This document shows positions 50,665 through 59,426 of a DNA stretch of 64,000 bases, piece after piece. A model generated the notes under the pieces. The model was not told the origin of the DNA. It saw only the letters and a list, made by a program, of their open reading frames with translations, and searched no databases. A program made the translations under genes and the position numbers. Each line of letters opens with the position of its first letter. Position 1 is the first letter of the stretch. This DNA is from CAZTHL01 sp964613585 (GTDB taxonomy: Bacteria; Pseudomonadota; Alphaproteobacteria; DSM-16000; Inquilinaceae): contig CAZTHL010000006.1 of assembly GCA_964613585.1 (NCBI GenBank), positions 23,854-87,853 on the forward strand, given 5' to 3'.

Positions 50665-51713
50665 CGCGGCCTCCCGGTCAGGGCGGCGGCGTAGCGCCGG
50701 GCGAGCGCCGGGATGTACTTCGCGCCCCGCCCCGAGAATCCAGCCAGCAGGCCGACGCCGCCGGCATCCGGCAGAACGCTTATCGGCAGGAAATCCGGTG
50801 TGTAGGCATCATGGCCGATGTGGGCGGCGAGCACCGCGTTCCCGCTGGTTGCCAGCACCCGCCGGCTCAGGACGAGGTTCTCCTGATTTGCCGCCGCCGG
50901 ATCGACGGTCAGCTGGCCGGGCACGGGAGCGTCAACCTGGCGCGCGCCGCCACCGAAGTAGAGCTCCGGGCCGCCGGGCCGCAGATAGCATCTCGAGACC
51001 TCGTCGATCAGGCAGACCTGCGGCGTGGCCGACGGCTCGTCGGCGAAGGACGTCAGCGGGATCGAGCGGCAGAACAGGGTGGCACGGTCGGGCAGCAGCT
51101 CGAGCGCGGCGGCGCCGGCCGCCACAATGGCGCGGCGCACCGTGAGACGCCCGGCCGACGTGCGCAGCTCGACGCCGTCGGCCCGGGGCGCGATCGCCTC
51201 GATGGCGCAGCCCTCGAGCACCGTGCCGCCGAGCGCCTGCGCCGTGTCGGCGAGAAGGCGGGCGCCGGCGCGCGGGTCGACATACCCGCCGGCCGGCTCC
51301 CACAAGGCGGGCCTGTCCGCGCACGCGAGATCCTCGTGCAGCACCGGGCAGACGTCGGCCGCCGCGGCCCCGTCGATCAACTCGACCGGATACGAGACCT
51401 CCCGGTGATCGGCGATGAATGCTCGGACCCGATCCCGGGAGCCGGGCGCCGGGAAGTAGAGCACGCCCGGCCGACGGAACAGCCCCGGGCGCTCGGCCTC
51501 GAGCTCGGCCCAGACCCGGACGCCCTCGAGCCCCAAAACGACCAGGCGCGGCTCGGGGTCATAGGCCCGGACGATCCCGCGCGAATGCGCCGTCGCACCG
51601 CCACCGCCGATGGTCGAGCGCTCGATCAGCAGGGCAGGATGCTGCCGTTCGGCCAGCGCCCACGCCAGAGCGGCGCCGGCGAGGCCGCCGCCGATGACGG
51701 CGATCTCCTCCAC
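50661..51713 (-). CDS. FAD-dependent amino-acid oxidase (DAO/glycine oxidase type)
   Basis: 350 residues: FAD site IAVIGGGLAGAALAWALAE at the N-terminus, SRGIVRAYD, a substrate domain and the C-terminal FLPISVLPDAGGVGLLAGFSGRG typical of D-amino acid/glycine/sarcosine oxidases. In hydrazinoacetate pathways (s56-p1, triacsin) an enzyme of this type is thought to cleave the N-N-linked amino acid conjugate to free the hydrazino acid. Here it lies 41 bp after the cupin gene; that step is the inferred role. Confidence 0.85.
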   Translation of the reverse strand: MEEIAVIGGGLAGAALAWALAERQHPALLIERSTIGGGGATAHSRGIVRAYDPEPRLVVLGLEGVRVWAELEAERPGLFRRPGVLYFPAPGSRDRVRAFIADHREVSYPVELIDGAAAADVCPVLHEDLACADRPALWEPAGGYVDPRAGARLLADTAQALGGTVLEGCAIEAIAPRADGVELRTSAGRLTVRRAIVAAGAAALELLPDRATLFCRSIPLTSFADEPSATPQVCLIDEVSRCYLRPGGPELYFGGGARQVDAPVPGQLTVDPAAANQENLVLSRRVLATSGNAVLAAHIGHDAYTPDFLPISVLPDAGGVGLLAGFSGRGAKYIPALARRYAAALTGRPR

Positions 51714-51754
51714 GACCCGGCCCGCCCGGCCCGGCCTTCCTATTCCGCCGCCCG

Positions 51755-52123
51755 CTAAACCACGTCAGCCAAATAGGCGTCGACGTTTCCGCGGTTCCAC
51801 CAGATCGTGTAGAAATGAAAGGGTTTCTCGCTGTCGTTCCGTACGTAGTGACTCACGCCGCGTGCGATCATGACGATGTCGCCCCGGCTCACGCGGTGCT
51901 CCTCGGTGCCCAGGACGACCACGCCCTCGCCGTCCACGGCAATGAACATCTCCTCCTCGTCGTCCGGGCTGTTGACGTGCTCGAGCGTGCTGGTGCCCGG
52001 GCGGACGATGCAGTAGCCGCCGCCGAAGGGCGGTGTCACCCCGTCCCATGGAAAGGTGCGAATGCCGTCGAGACCGTATTCGTGCTTCAGGTCGTCGGTC
52101 GAGAACCGCTTCACGCACTGCAT
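51755..52123 (-). CDS. Single-domain cupin, candidate N-N bond-forming partner
   Basis: 122-residue cupin. Metal-ligand pattern: His and Glu in EHVNSPDDEEEMFIAVDGEG, second motif His in GDIVMIARGVSHYVRN, then FHFYTIWW. In characterised hydrazine synthetases a zinc cupin is fused N-terminally to a MetRS-like domain and joins the N-hydroxy amine to an amino acid nitrogen. Here the cupin is a separate protein and the MetRS-like protein is encoded 2.8 kb upstream in the same operon. It overlaps the ACP gene by 13 bp. Confidence 0.85.
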   Translation of the reverse strand: MQCVKRFSTDDLKHEYGLDGIRTFPWDGVTPPFGGGYCIVRPGTSTLEHVNSPDDEEEMFIAVDGEGVVVLGTEEHRVSRGDIVMIARGVSHYVRNDSEKPFHFYTIWWNRGNVDAYLADVV

Positions 52124-52383
52124 GCCTGGGCTCCATTCGTGAGGCTGTGAAAGATCGAGGCGAGGTCCCCGACGGTCCGAGGCGGCTCAAGCCCTTCGAA
52201 GGCGGTTTCCAGATCGATCTGGAGCTCCGTCGACAGGGCGATGAGGATCTCGACGACGGTCAGGGAATCGAGCCCGATCTCGCTCAGGATCGCGTCGGGC
52301 GAGGGCGCGCGCGCGCCGGCGAGATCGGGTCGACGCTCACCGATCATGGCTTGCACCGTTTGGAGGTGGCCGTCCTCGCTCAT
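52111..52383 (-). CDS. Acyl/peptidyl carrier protein
   Basis: 90-residue four-helix carrier protein; the phosphopantetheine Ser is Ser40 in EIGLDSLTVVE. Start overlaps the adenylation gene's stop (ATGA), and this pairing implies that the adenylation enzyme loads this carrier. No phosphopantetheinyl transferase is encoded in the window. Confidence 0.92.
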   Translation of the reverse strand: MSEDGHLQTVQAMIGERRPDLAGARAPSPDAILSEIGLDSLTVVEILIALSTELQIDLETAFEGLEPPRTVGDLASIFHSLTNGAQACSA

Positions 52384-54020
52384 GGCAGGTCTCCGGTCGC
52401 AGGGTGGACGACGCCGTCATCGGCGATGCGGAAGCGGGAGCGGCGGGTCTCGGCGGCCAGCGAGCAGACCGTGCCCAGGAGCCGCCTCTCGTCGGTCTTG
52501 CCCGTGGCGCTCAGCGCCACGTTGGTCGCGTGCGCCCAGACGCTCGGACGCATGTAGGGCGGCAGCCAGGCCTTCAGGTGCTCTTCCGCGCCGACCAGCA
52601 TGGACGGGTCCGAGGACACCAGAACCACCGCGATCTCGCGGCGGCCGGCGCGCTCCAGGGTGCCGACGGCCACCCGGTCGACCCCGACCAGGGCCAGCAG
52701 CGTCTGGCGGATCTCGCCAAGGTGGACGCGCCGGCCGGCGATCTTGACCTCGTCGTCGGCCCGCCCGACGAAGACCACGGCACCGTCCGGCTGCCGGTAG
52801 CACAGGTCGCCGGTTCGGTAGTACCGGATGCCGTCCCGCTCGAGGAGCGACCGGGAGGTCTCCGCCGGCTGGTCGACATAACCTCGCATGACCTGCGCCC
52901 CTCCGATGCACAGCTCGCCGGGCTCGCCTTCGGCGGCGGGCTCACCTCTCTCGTCGAGGATAAGCGCGTGCACGCCCTCGAGTGGCCGGCCAATCGGAAA
53001 GCAGCTCACGCGCTCCGGCTCGGGCGTCTCGATCGTATGGCAAAGGCAGACGATGGTGGTCTCGGTCGGCCCATAGGCATTGATCACCCTGGCCTTCGGC
53101 AGCCGGCTCTTCCAGAGATTGATGACCTTGGGGTCGCATACCTCGGCACCGGTCATGACCATCTCGAGGTCCGGGAACGCATCCTCGGTGATCGCCTCGG
53201 ACGGCTGCGAGATGAGGGTCAGAATGGTCGATACGGCGATCAGGTGGGTGATGCGCTCGCGTGAGAGGATGCGCCGGATCAGCGGTCCGGCGACGATGCC
53301 GCGGAACTGGTAGACGGAGGCGCCCAGTGACAGGGGCAGCAGGGTGTCCTCGATGGAGACGTCGAAGTGGAACGGTGACAGGCTGAGCACCCGTGAGGCC
53401 GGGGTGACGCGCAGGACGGCGTTGTGCGCCCGGAAGTAGGAGAGAAGGCTGTCGACCCCGATCTCGACGCCCTTCGGCTCGCCCGTCGATCCGGACGTGA
53501 ACAGGATGTAGGCAGTGTCCTCGGGGTGCATCGGGCACGTGGCAGGGACGGCCAGGCCGGTCCCGACGAAGGTCGCCTGCAGCTCCTCCAGGGTCAGCAC
53601 CGCATGGCCCGGCGGCGGCGCGGTGCTGCGGCAGGACACGACGAGCCGGGGTCGGAGCCGGCGCAGGATGCCGTCCAGACGTGCCGCCGGCGCCTCGCCG
53701 TCGAGGGGAACGTAGACGGCGCCACGCTTCCAGATGGCCACGGCGATGGCGGGCATCATCGCCCGCTTCTCGGCGATCACGGCCACGCGCTCGCCCTTGC
53801 TCACCCCCCGCGCGGCCAGCTCCGCGGCCAGGCGGCAGGCCATGGCCTCCAGCTCGCGGAAGGTGTGGCGGGTCGATCCGTCGTCGACCGCAACCCGGTC
53901 CGGCGCGCAGGCCAGCCCGTAGGCCAGCAGGTCGCCCAGCCGCTCGGCCGCGCGATCGTCGGCCAGGGTGCGGCGCTCGATCGACCAGGGCGGCGGCTCG
54001 GCGGCAAGGTCGCTCAGCAT
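52380..54020 (-). CDS. Free-standing amino acid adenylation enzyme
   Basis: 546-residue ANL-superfamily adenylation protein. A3 YILFTSGSTGEPKG at 171-184, A4 FHFDVSIEDTLLPL with Asp220 at the position that binds an alpha-amino (or equivalent) group, A5 NAYGPTET at 314-321, A7 YYRTGDL, A8 VFVGRADDEVKIAGRRVHLGE (in part) and the A10 lysine in SATGKTDERRL. Activates an amino- or hydrazino-acid as AMP ester and loads the adjacent carrier protein. The substrate is not predictable with confidence by eye. ATG 54020 overlaps the GNAT gene by 7 bp. Confidence 0.9.
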   Translation of the reverse strand: MLSDLAAEPPPWSIERRTLADDRAAERLGDLLAYGLACAPDRVAVDDGSTRHTFRELEAMACRLAAELAARGVSKGERVAVIAEKRAMMPAIAVAIWKRGAVYVPLDGEAPAARLDGILRRLRPRLVVSCRSTAPPPGHAVLTLEELQATFVGTGLAVPATCPMHPEDTAYILFTSGSTGEPKGVEIGVDSLLSYFRAHNAVLRVTPASRVLSLSPFHFDVSIEDTLLPLSLGASVYQFRGIVAGPLIRRILSRERITHLIAVSTILTLISQPSEAITEDAFPDLEMVMTGAEVCDPKVINLWKSRLPKARVINAYGPTETTIVCLCHTIETPEPERVSCFPIGRPLEGVHALILDERGEPAAEGEPGELCIGGAQVMRGYVDQPAETSRSLLERDGIRYYRTGDLCYRQPDGAVVFVGRADDEVKIAGRRVHLGEIRQTLLALVGVDRVAVGTLERAGRREIAVVLVSSDPSMLVGAEEHLKAWLPPYMRPSVWAHATNVALSATGKTDERRLLGTVCSLAAETRRSRFRIADDGVVHPATGDLP

Positions 54021-54487
54021 GCCCGGCTCTCGACGGCAACAGGGCCGGCATCAAGGAAGAACCGCACCTTGGCCTTCTCGGTGGCGCCGATGCGGCGGTA
54101 GAAGCGGATCCCGAGCATGTTGTCCGGCGGCGTGTGCCACTGGATCTCGCGGCACCCGTGGGCGCGGGCAAAGGTGGTCAACTCGTTCATGAGCCGGCGG
54201 CCCAAGCCTCGGCTGCGATAGGCCTCCCGCAGGTAAAGGCAGTCCATGTAGACGAACGGCGCGGCGTTCCAGGTCGAATGGTCGATCGTCGCCGTCATGT
54301 AGCCGGCAACCCCGCCGCCGGCGTCGAGCACCCAGCCGAAGATGCGCGGGGTCTCGCCGAACATGAGCTCGGCCAGAGCCGGGCGGCGGTCATGCCCGGC
54401 GAATTCCAGCCTCTCGTAGGCGGCGTGCTCGGCGAAGAGCTCGATCAGGGTGTCGAGGTCGCCCGGAGCGACGGCGCGGATGACCAT
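54014..54487 (-). CDS. GNAT-family N-acyltransferase
   Basis: 157 residues. Acetyl-CoA-binding motif A YRSRGLGRRLMNEL near 90-103, preceded by VYMDCLYLREA and followed by FYRRIGATEKAKVRFF, similar to the diamine acetyltransferase branch. Triacsin-type pathways use an N-acyltransferase on the hydrazino acid; the same role is proposed here. ATG 54487 lies just after the previous stop; a TTG at 54496 is an alternative start. Confidence 0.85.
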   Translation of the reverse strand: MVIRAVAPGDLDTLIELFAEHAAYERLEFAGHDRRPALAELMFGETPRIFGWVLDAGGGVAGYMTATIDHSTWNAAPFVYMDCLYLREAYRSRGLGRRLMNELTTFARAHGCREIQWHTPPDNMLGIRFYRRIGATEKAKVRFFLDAGPVAVESRAC

Positions 54488-54488
54488 C

Positions 54489-54971
54489 TCAGGCAAGCCC
54501 GCTGAAGCCGTCGGCGAGATAGGGCTCCAGCACCTCCGGCTCCAGCCGCTCAGGGCGGCCGGCCAGCACTTCGCGCACCCAGGCGTCGCGCTCGTGCTTG
54601 TAGATCTCGAGCTCCCAGACGCAGGCGATGACGCGGAGGTGGTCGAGCGCCGTCATGGTCGGGCTCGGGCTGGCCAGGTCGTCCACCGAGAACACCCGAA
54701 GCCGAAGCATGTTGGCGTCGTACCACGTGTTGACGAGCACATAGAGGCCGTCATTGGCCCAGTGCAGGATGCCGAACCCGACCTTGTGGTCGGCCTCCAG
54801 CACCGGGTCCGGCAGACCGGCCTCGAGCATGCGCTCGATCGCCCGGGGCTCGGGCAGCGGCGCCCGGGCGAAGCGGCTGGAGCGCAGGGCGTACGCCTTG
54901 AGCCGATGGTCGGCTGCCGTCACCACCCCGAGGAACTCGACCGCGCGCGGCTCGTACACGAAGGGATTCAT
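54489..54971 (-). CDS. Unknown protein of the biosynthetic core
   Basis: 160 residues, family not recognised. Mostly alpha/beta without signal or membrane segments; notable are ADHRLKAYALR, KVGFGILHWANDGLYVLVNTWYDANML and an acidic C-terminus. Wedged between the MetRS-like and GNAT genes with an ATGA overlap, so it is translated with the MetRS-like enzyme and may be its partner or act on the same intermediate. No catalytic motif could be named. Confidence 0.7.
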   Translation of the reverse strand: MNPFVYEPRAVEFLGVVTAADHRLKAYALRSSRFARAPLPEPRAIERMLEAGLPDPVLEADHKVGFGILHWANDGLYVLVNTWYDANMLRLRVFSVDDLASPSPTMTALDHLRVIACVWELEIYKHERDAWVREVLAGRPERLEPEVLEPYLADGFSGLA

Positions 54972-56392
54972 GACAGAGCGGCTCCCGACAGTCGGCTGGC
55001 CAAGGTCGGGCACAGCGGTGCGGCGATGTGGGCGAAGCGGCGCCAGCCGGAGGGCTGAAGCTCCGGCGCCGACCTTTCGATCTCCTGCGCCAGATCGACC
55101 ACCGCCTCGGCCATGCCGCTGATCGAGAACTCGTCAAGGGCGGCGTGACGACGCCAGCGGGCCACGCTCGGACTGTTCGACCAGCCCTCGTCCGTGATGC
55201 CGCCGGCAGCCTTCCGCTGCTCGGCGGCGGCCGCCGTCGCGGCCCGGCTCATCGGCCGGAACACGTCGTCGACCCAGGCCTTGAAGTGGTCCATCTCGAA
55301 GTTCTTGACCTCGGTCTCCGGCGAAAAGCAGGCGGTGTAGAGCCGGATCGCGTCGGCCGGATACTGGCCGACCATGTCCTTGATCCAGACGGCGTTGCCG
55401 CGGCTGGTCGAGAAGTCGTCGCCATTGAGCTTGAGGAACCGGTTGGTCAGGTACAGTCCGATCGGGGGGCCGGACGGGTCGCATGCCAGCTGGACGCAGT
55501 AGGCCACGGCGTGGCTGTAGGAACAGTCGTAGCCGAGGAAATGCACCATCCGCGTCTCTGGCGCCCACCACTCCGCGAAGCGCCCCCGATCGGGCCGCGC
55601 CGCCAGATACTCGTCCAGCGTGCTGCGGTAGCCGGTCAGGCCCATGAACCACGTGTGCAGCGGCTCGCTGTCGAGAACGTCGAGGCACAGACCGGCGTCG
55701 CCCGGGCGCGTGATCGGCCAGGTGTCATCCTCCGCCTGGAGCACGTCGTGCAGGAAGATGTTGAGGCACGGCCTGATCGGCTGCCCGGCATGGGCGGCCG
55801 CGACCCGGCGGAAATGGCGGCCCAGGTGCCACACATGGCTGTCGACGTGGTGCAGGACCATGGCCGTGCCGCAAGCCATGCAGCGCATCCCGGTCATGGC
55901 CGCGGGGTCCGGCTTGCGGGCACAGGCCTCGCACTGGCTGGCATCGGACGACGCGCCGCAAAAGTTGCAATGTCCCCGTCCGAAAGCCTCGTAGCCGTGC
56001 TTGCCGCAGGCCGGGCAGACATGGACCGGAGCCGGCCGACGCTCGAGGTCGTCCGCCACCACGCTCACGTAATGCCGGGCCGAGCGCTCGAAGGCGGCGC
56101 TGTCCTGGGCGCGCATGAAATGGTCGAAGCGGATGTCGACGGCTTCCAGAGACAGCAGCATCATGCGCCACACGAGGTCGCTGTAGCTGGCCGGATCACG
56201 GTCGAGCTCAGCGGTCTTGCGCGGCACGTAGCTCTGATAGTCGTCCGAGTAGGTGAGCAGGACGACATCGTGCCCCGCCTGCGCCAGCACGCGCCGACAG
56301 ACGTCGGCTGCCAGGAAGGGACCCGAGAGGTGGCCGAGGTGCAGGTCGCCGTTCGGCGTGGGCGGCGTACAGGTGACGATGTATCGTGTCAT
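54968..56392 (-). CDS. Methionyl-tRNA-synthetase-like enzyme without anticodon domain (hydrazine synthetase type)
   Basis: 474-residue class I synthetase core. HIGH-type motif HLGH at 18-21 within PNGDLHLGHLSGP; a zinc-knuckle region at about 125-172 with CPAC, CNFC, CEAC and CMAC pairs; KMSKS position reads FSTSR (327-331). The chain ends about 140 residues later with only a short helical tail, so there is no normal anticodon-binding domain or EMAP domain. In the s56-p1 and triacsin pathways such a domain, fused to a cupin, activates an amino acid and joins it to an N-hydroxy diamine. Location in a biosynthetic operon with a cupin and an N-hydroxylase supports that role over protein synthesis. 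Confidence 0.85.
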   Translation of the reverse strand: MTRYIVTCTPPTPNGDLHLGHLSGPFLAADVCRRVLAQAGHDVVLLTYSDDYQSYVPRKTAELDRDPASYSDLVWRMMLLSLEAVDIRFDHFMRAQDSAAFERSARHYVSVVADDLERRPAPVHVCPACGKHGYEAFGRGHCNFCGASSDASQCEACARKPDPAAMTGMRCMACGTAMVLHHVDSHVWHLGRHFRRVAAAHAGQPIRPCLNIFLHDVLQAEDDTWPITRPGDAGLCLDVLDSEPLHTWFMGLTGYRSTLDEYLAARPDRGRFAEWWAPETRMVHFLGYDCSYSHAVAYCVQLACDPSGPPIGLYLTNRFLKLNGDDFSTSRGNAVWIKDMVGQYPADAIRLYTACFSPETEVKNFEMDHFKAWVDDVFRPMSRAATAAAAEQRKAAGGITDEGWSNSPSVARWRRHAALDEFSISGMAEAVVDLAQEIERSAPELQPSGWRRFAHIAAPLCPTLASRLSGAALS

Positions 56393-58416
56393 GGTTGAAG
56401 CGCTACCTGAGGCATGGCGAGCGCCTCCGGGACGCCGCTCAGCGCTCCCAGGATGACGTGGCGCGTCGCCGGATGGGTGTAGAAGGAGAAATGATCGCCG
56501 TCCTCGACCACATGCATCCGGGCGCCGTTGATGCGTGCCGCCGCGTCGACGGTGCCCTTGGGGTGGGCGGTGATGTCCTGGGTGCCGGTGACCAGCAAGG
56601 TTGGACAGCGGATCGCGTCCAGCCCCTTGAGCGGGTCCTCCTGAACGAAGGCGCGGATCAGCCGGGCATAGCGGAACACCTCCTCCGGACCGGCCGTGAG
56701 CTTCTCAACCAGATGCTTGTGGGCGGGATGGGTCACGCTCATCGCCTGCTCGGACCTGCGCACGATGTCGCGCGTGACCAGCCTGACCAGGCCAGCCTTG
56801 GTCTCGCTGAACACCGACTTGTACAGGAGGCCGGCGATGGCGCGGCTCGACGCCACCTTGGGCATGATCGACCTCAGGTTCTTCTGGAACAGCGTCAACT
56901 CGGCGCCGGCATGCATGTAGCTGCCGTTCAGCAGCACCAGATGTCGGACCCGGTCCCGGTCGCCGGAGGCGACACGGGCGGCCACCACCGCGCCGGTCGA
57001 CCAGCCGATCAGGTCGATCGGCCCCGGCGCGAGCGCGTCCCGCACCACCTCCCAGTCCGTCAGGTGATCCTCGAGGGTGAGGCCGCCGGCGGTGACGTCG
57101 TAGCCCTGGTCGGGCAGGCCCCGGCAATCCCAGGAGACGACACGCCGCCCGGCCGCGACGAGATCGTGCACCAGGGGATGCATGGCGTCGATCGGCATGC
57201 CGAAGGCATTGATGATGACCACCGTCGGCAGCCCGGCGCGGTCCGGTCCCGTCTCGTAGGCAGTGATTGAGGAGCCATCCCGGCGAGGCAGCCGGCGTGT
57301 GCCGAGCAGCTCGGTCAGGCTGCCGAAGCGCGCCTCGCGCACACCGGCCTCGACATAGTTCAGCAGGTCGACATCGAAGATGCGGCGACTGCCGTCCGCC
57401 TCGCCGCCTTCGAAGGTCTTGCGGGTGGCCGGATCCGCGTAGGGCCGGAAGAAGGCCAGCTGGCGATTGATGCGCCGGTCCTCGGCCGGCACCGCGAGTT
57501 CGTTGTCGGTGCGCTCCATCTCGACGCCGAGCCGGTCGCCGATGGCGATCAGAATATCGCGCACCGGCACGTCGGTGCCGGCGATGGTGTGGATCCGCGG
57601 GCTTGGCGCGGGCGGATCCGCGTTCGCCACCGCCAGCATGTCATCGACGACGCGGTCCACGCTGACCAGGTTGACCGCACCGTCGCCGCCGTGAAGCACA
57701 AGCCGTCCGCCCGGCGACAGGCGTCGCCGGCGCACCTCGGCCTCGAGCGTGCGGATCAGGCCGTAGAGGCCGCTCCTCGAGCCGCTCGGCGCCTTGGTCT
57801 GGAAATGGCCGACCACGGCGGTCGGCCGAAGCACCGTCAGCGCCATGCCGGCCTCGCGGGCGATCCGAGTGATCTCCCTCTCGGCGTCGAGCTTGCCGGT
57901 CTCGTAGGCGTTGTTCGGGTCGATCGACGCCGGCAGCGGCTCGTCGCCGGAGATGGCGCCGGCGCGCCGGCCGAACACGTAGGCGGTCGAGACGTGCACC
58001 AGATGGCCGCAGCCAATGCCGACGGCGAGGCTGGCGACCTCGCGCGATGCCTGGACATCCGCGGCCGCGCGTTCGGTCTCGGCGTACGTGCCGAGGTCGG
58101 CCGCGATATGCCAGACCTGATCGATACCGGCCGAGCCAAGGAGGGCCCGATCCTCGGCTGCCAAGCCGCAGCCGGGCAACGCGGCGTCGCCCGGGAGCAC
58201 GTCGACGCGAGCGGCAAGCTCGGCCGGATCACGGTCGGCGTGCGCAGCGTGCAGCGCCCGTGCCAGACCTGCCCTCAGCCGTTCCCCGGGCGCCGGTCCG
58301 CCTGGTCGCGGACGCACCAGCGCCAGCACGCGCGCGTCCGGGTGCCGCAGCAGGTGCCCGGCGAGAAAGGCAGCGCCGATGAAGCCGCTGCCACCGGTGA
58401 CGAGGAGTCTGGTCAT
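56389..58416 (-). CDS. Extended SDR (thioester-reductase-like) fused to an alpha/beta hydrolase
   Basis: 675 residues. N-terminal half: NAD(P)-binding GGSGFIG at 8-14, HVSTAYVFG, and the catalytic pair in NAYETGKLDAE (Tyr ~169, Lys ~173), resembling the reductase domains that release carrier-bound thioesters as aldehydes or alcohols. From about 385 an alpha/beta hydrolase follows with nucleophile GWSTG near 473, VTGTQDITAHPKG and the His in EDGDHFSFY near 640. Such a fusion could release and process the carrier-bound product. Stop overlaps the MetRS-like start (ATGA). Confidence 0.85.
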   Translation of the reverse strand: MTRLLVTGGSGFIGAAFLAGHLLRHPDARVLALVRPRPGGPAPGERLRAGLARALHAAHADRDPAELAARVDVLPGDAALPGCGLAAEDRALLGSAGIDQVWHIAADLGTYAETERAAADVQASREVASLAVGIGCGHLVHVSTAYVFGRRAGAISGDEPLPASIDPNNAYETGKLDAEREITRIAREAGMALTVLRPTAVVGHFQTKAPSGSRSGLYGLIRTLEAEVRRRRLSPGGRLVLHGGDGAVNLVSVDRVVDDMLAVANADPPAPSPRIHTIAGTDVPVRDILIAIGDRLGVEMERTDNELAVPAEDRRINRQLAFFRPYADPATRKTFEGGEADGSRRIFDVDLLNYVEAGVREARFGSLTELLGTRRLPRRDGSSITAYETGPDRAGLPTVVIINAFGMPIDAMHPLVHDLVAAGRRVVSWDCRGLPDQGYDVTAGGLTLEDHLTDWEVVRDALAPGPIDLIGWSTGAVVAARVASGDRDRVRHLVLLNGSYMHAGAELTLFQKNLRSIMPKVASSRAIAGLLYKSVFSETKAGLVRLVTRDIVRRSEQAMSVTHPAHKHLVEKLTAGPEEVFRYARLIRAFVQEDPLKGLDAIRCPTLLVTGTQDITAHPKGTVDAAARINGARMHVVEDGDHFSFYTHPATRHVILGALSGVPEALAMPQVALQP

Positions 58417-58442
58417 CGCCTGATCACCCTTGCTCCCGGCTG

Positions 58443-59426
58443 CTAGGACGCGACGGAGCAGGCGCCGTGGAGGCTCGACCGCTCCACCGGGGAGCCCTGG
58501 GGCGCCGCCAGCCATTGGGCGACGGTCGCCGCCAGGGCACCTGGTTCGGCTTCCTCCGGAATGTTGTGGCCGGTCTCGGGCAGCACGACGAGCCGGGCTC
58601 TGCTGATCTGGGCCTCGAACCACCCACCGATGTCGGGCGGCAGCCAGGCGTCCTCGGCACCCCAGATCAGCAGGGTCGGCTGGCTCAGGCAGCGCACCTC
58701 CCGGTGCCGGTCGAAGGTGACCGCGCGCATGCGTCCGAGCAGCCCGTCGCGCACGCCCTCCCGCCGGATCATGGTGTAGTAGCGGTCGACCAGCGCGTCG
58801 GTCACCATCGCGTCGTCGTGGAACGCTTCCTCGAGATTCATGCGCACCAGGAAGCGCGGGGTCAGATGCCTCATCAACTCACCCAGGGCCGGGACCTGCG
58901 CGAGCTTCCAGGTGATCGGGCTCGGATGCGGGTAGCCGGTCGGCGCCAGGAGCACCAGCCGAGAGATCGTGTCGGGGTGCTCGAGCGCCGCGGTCCAGGC
59001 GATCTGGCCCCCGGTTGAATGGCCGATCACCGCGGCGGGACGGACGCCGAGCCGGGCGAGAAAGGCGTGTGCCGTCGCGACACCCGCCTCGATGGAATAG
59101 TCCCCGTCGGGCGCAGGGTCCGACAGGCCGCTGGCCGGAAGGTCGACCGCGATCACCCGAAAGCCGCGCGCGGCGAGCGCGTCGGCGAAGGGTTGCCAGC
59201 CGCTGATGTCGGCACCGGAGCCGTGCAGGATCAGAACCGCCGGCCCGGCGCCCTCGTCCGTGTAGTGGAGCGTCATTCCGTCCAGGTCGACCGTGCGCGA
59301 GCCGGGCCCAGCGAGCGCGTTCACCACCTCCGCGTGGTCGAGATCACCGCGGTAGGCGTAGGCGTAGCCGACCCCGAGCAGGACGAGCATCAGCACGGCG
59401 AGGCGGACGAGGCTAGGCCGGCTCAT
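58443..59426 (-). CDS. Membrane-anchored alpha/beta hydrolase
   Basis: 327 residues. One N-terminal hydrophobic helix (VRLAVLMLVLLGVGYAYAY) without a clear cleavage site anchors it in the membrane, facing the periplasm if type II. Fold motifs: LILHGSGADISGW, nucleophile GHSTGG near 138, LLIWGAEDAWLPP and the catalytic His in LPETGHNIPEEA. ATG 59426 overlaps the flavin monooxygenase stop by 14 bp. A periplasmic hydrolase at the end of a pathway could activate or detoxify an exported product. Confidence 0.85.
   Translation of the reverse strand: MSRPSLVRLAVLMLVLLGVGYAYAYRGDLDHAEVVNALAGPGSRTVDLDGMTLHYTDEGAGPAVLILHGSGADISGWQPFADALAARGFRVIAVDLPASGLSDPAPDGDYSIEAGVATAHAFLARLGVRPAAVIGHSTGGQIAWTAALEHPDTISRLVLLAPTGYPHPSPITWKLAQVPALGELMRHLTPRFLVRMNLEEAFHDDAMVTDALVDRYYTMIRREGVRDGLLGRMRAVTFDRHREVRCLSQPTLLIWGAEDAWLPPDIGGWFEAQISRARLVVLPETGHNIPEEAEPGALAATVAQWLAAPQGSPVERSSLHGACSVAS

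Noticed and set aside
54968..56392. Housekeeping methionyl-tRNA synthetase (metG)
   Set aside because: No anticodon-binding domain, altered KMSKS loop (FSTSR), and it lies inside a translationally coupled biosynthetic operon.
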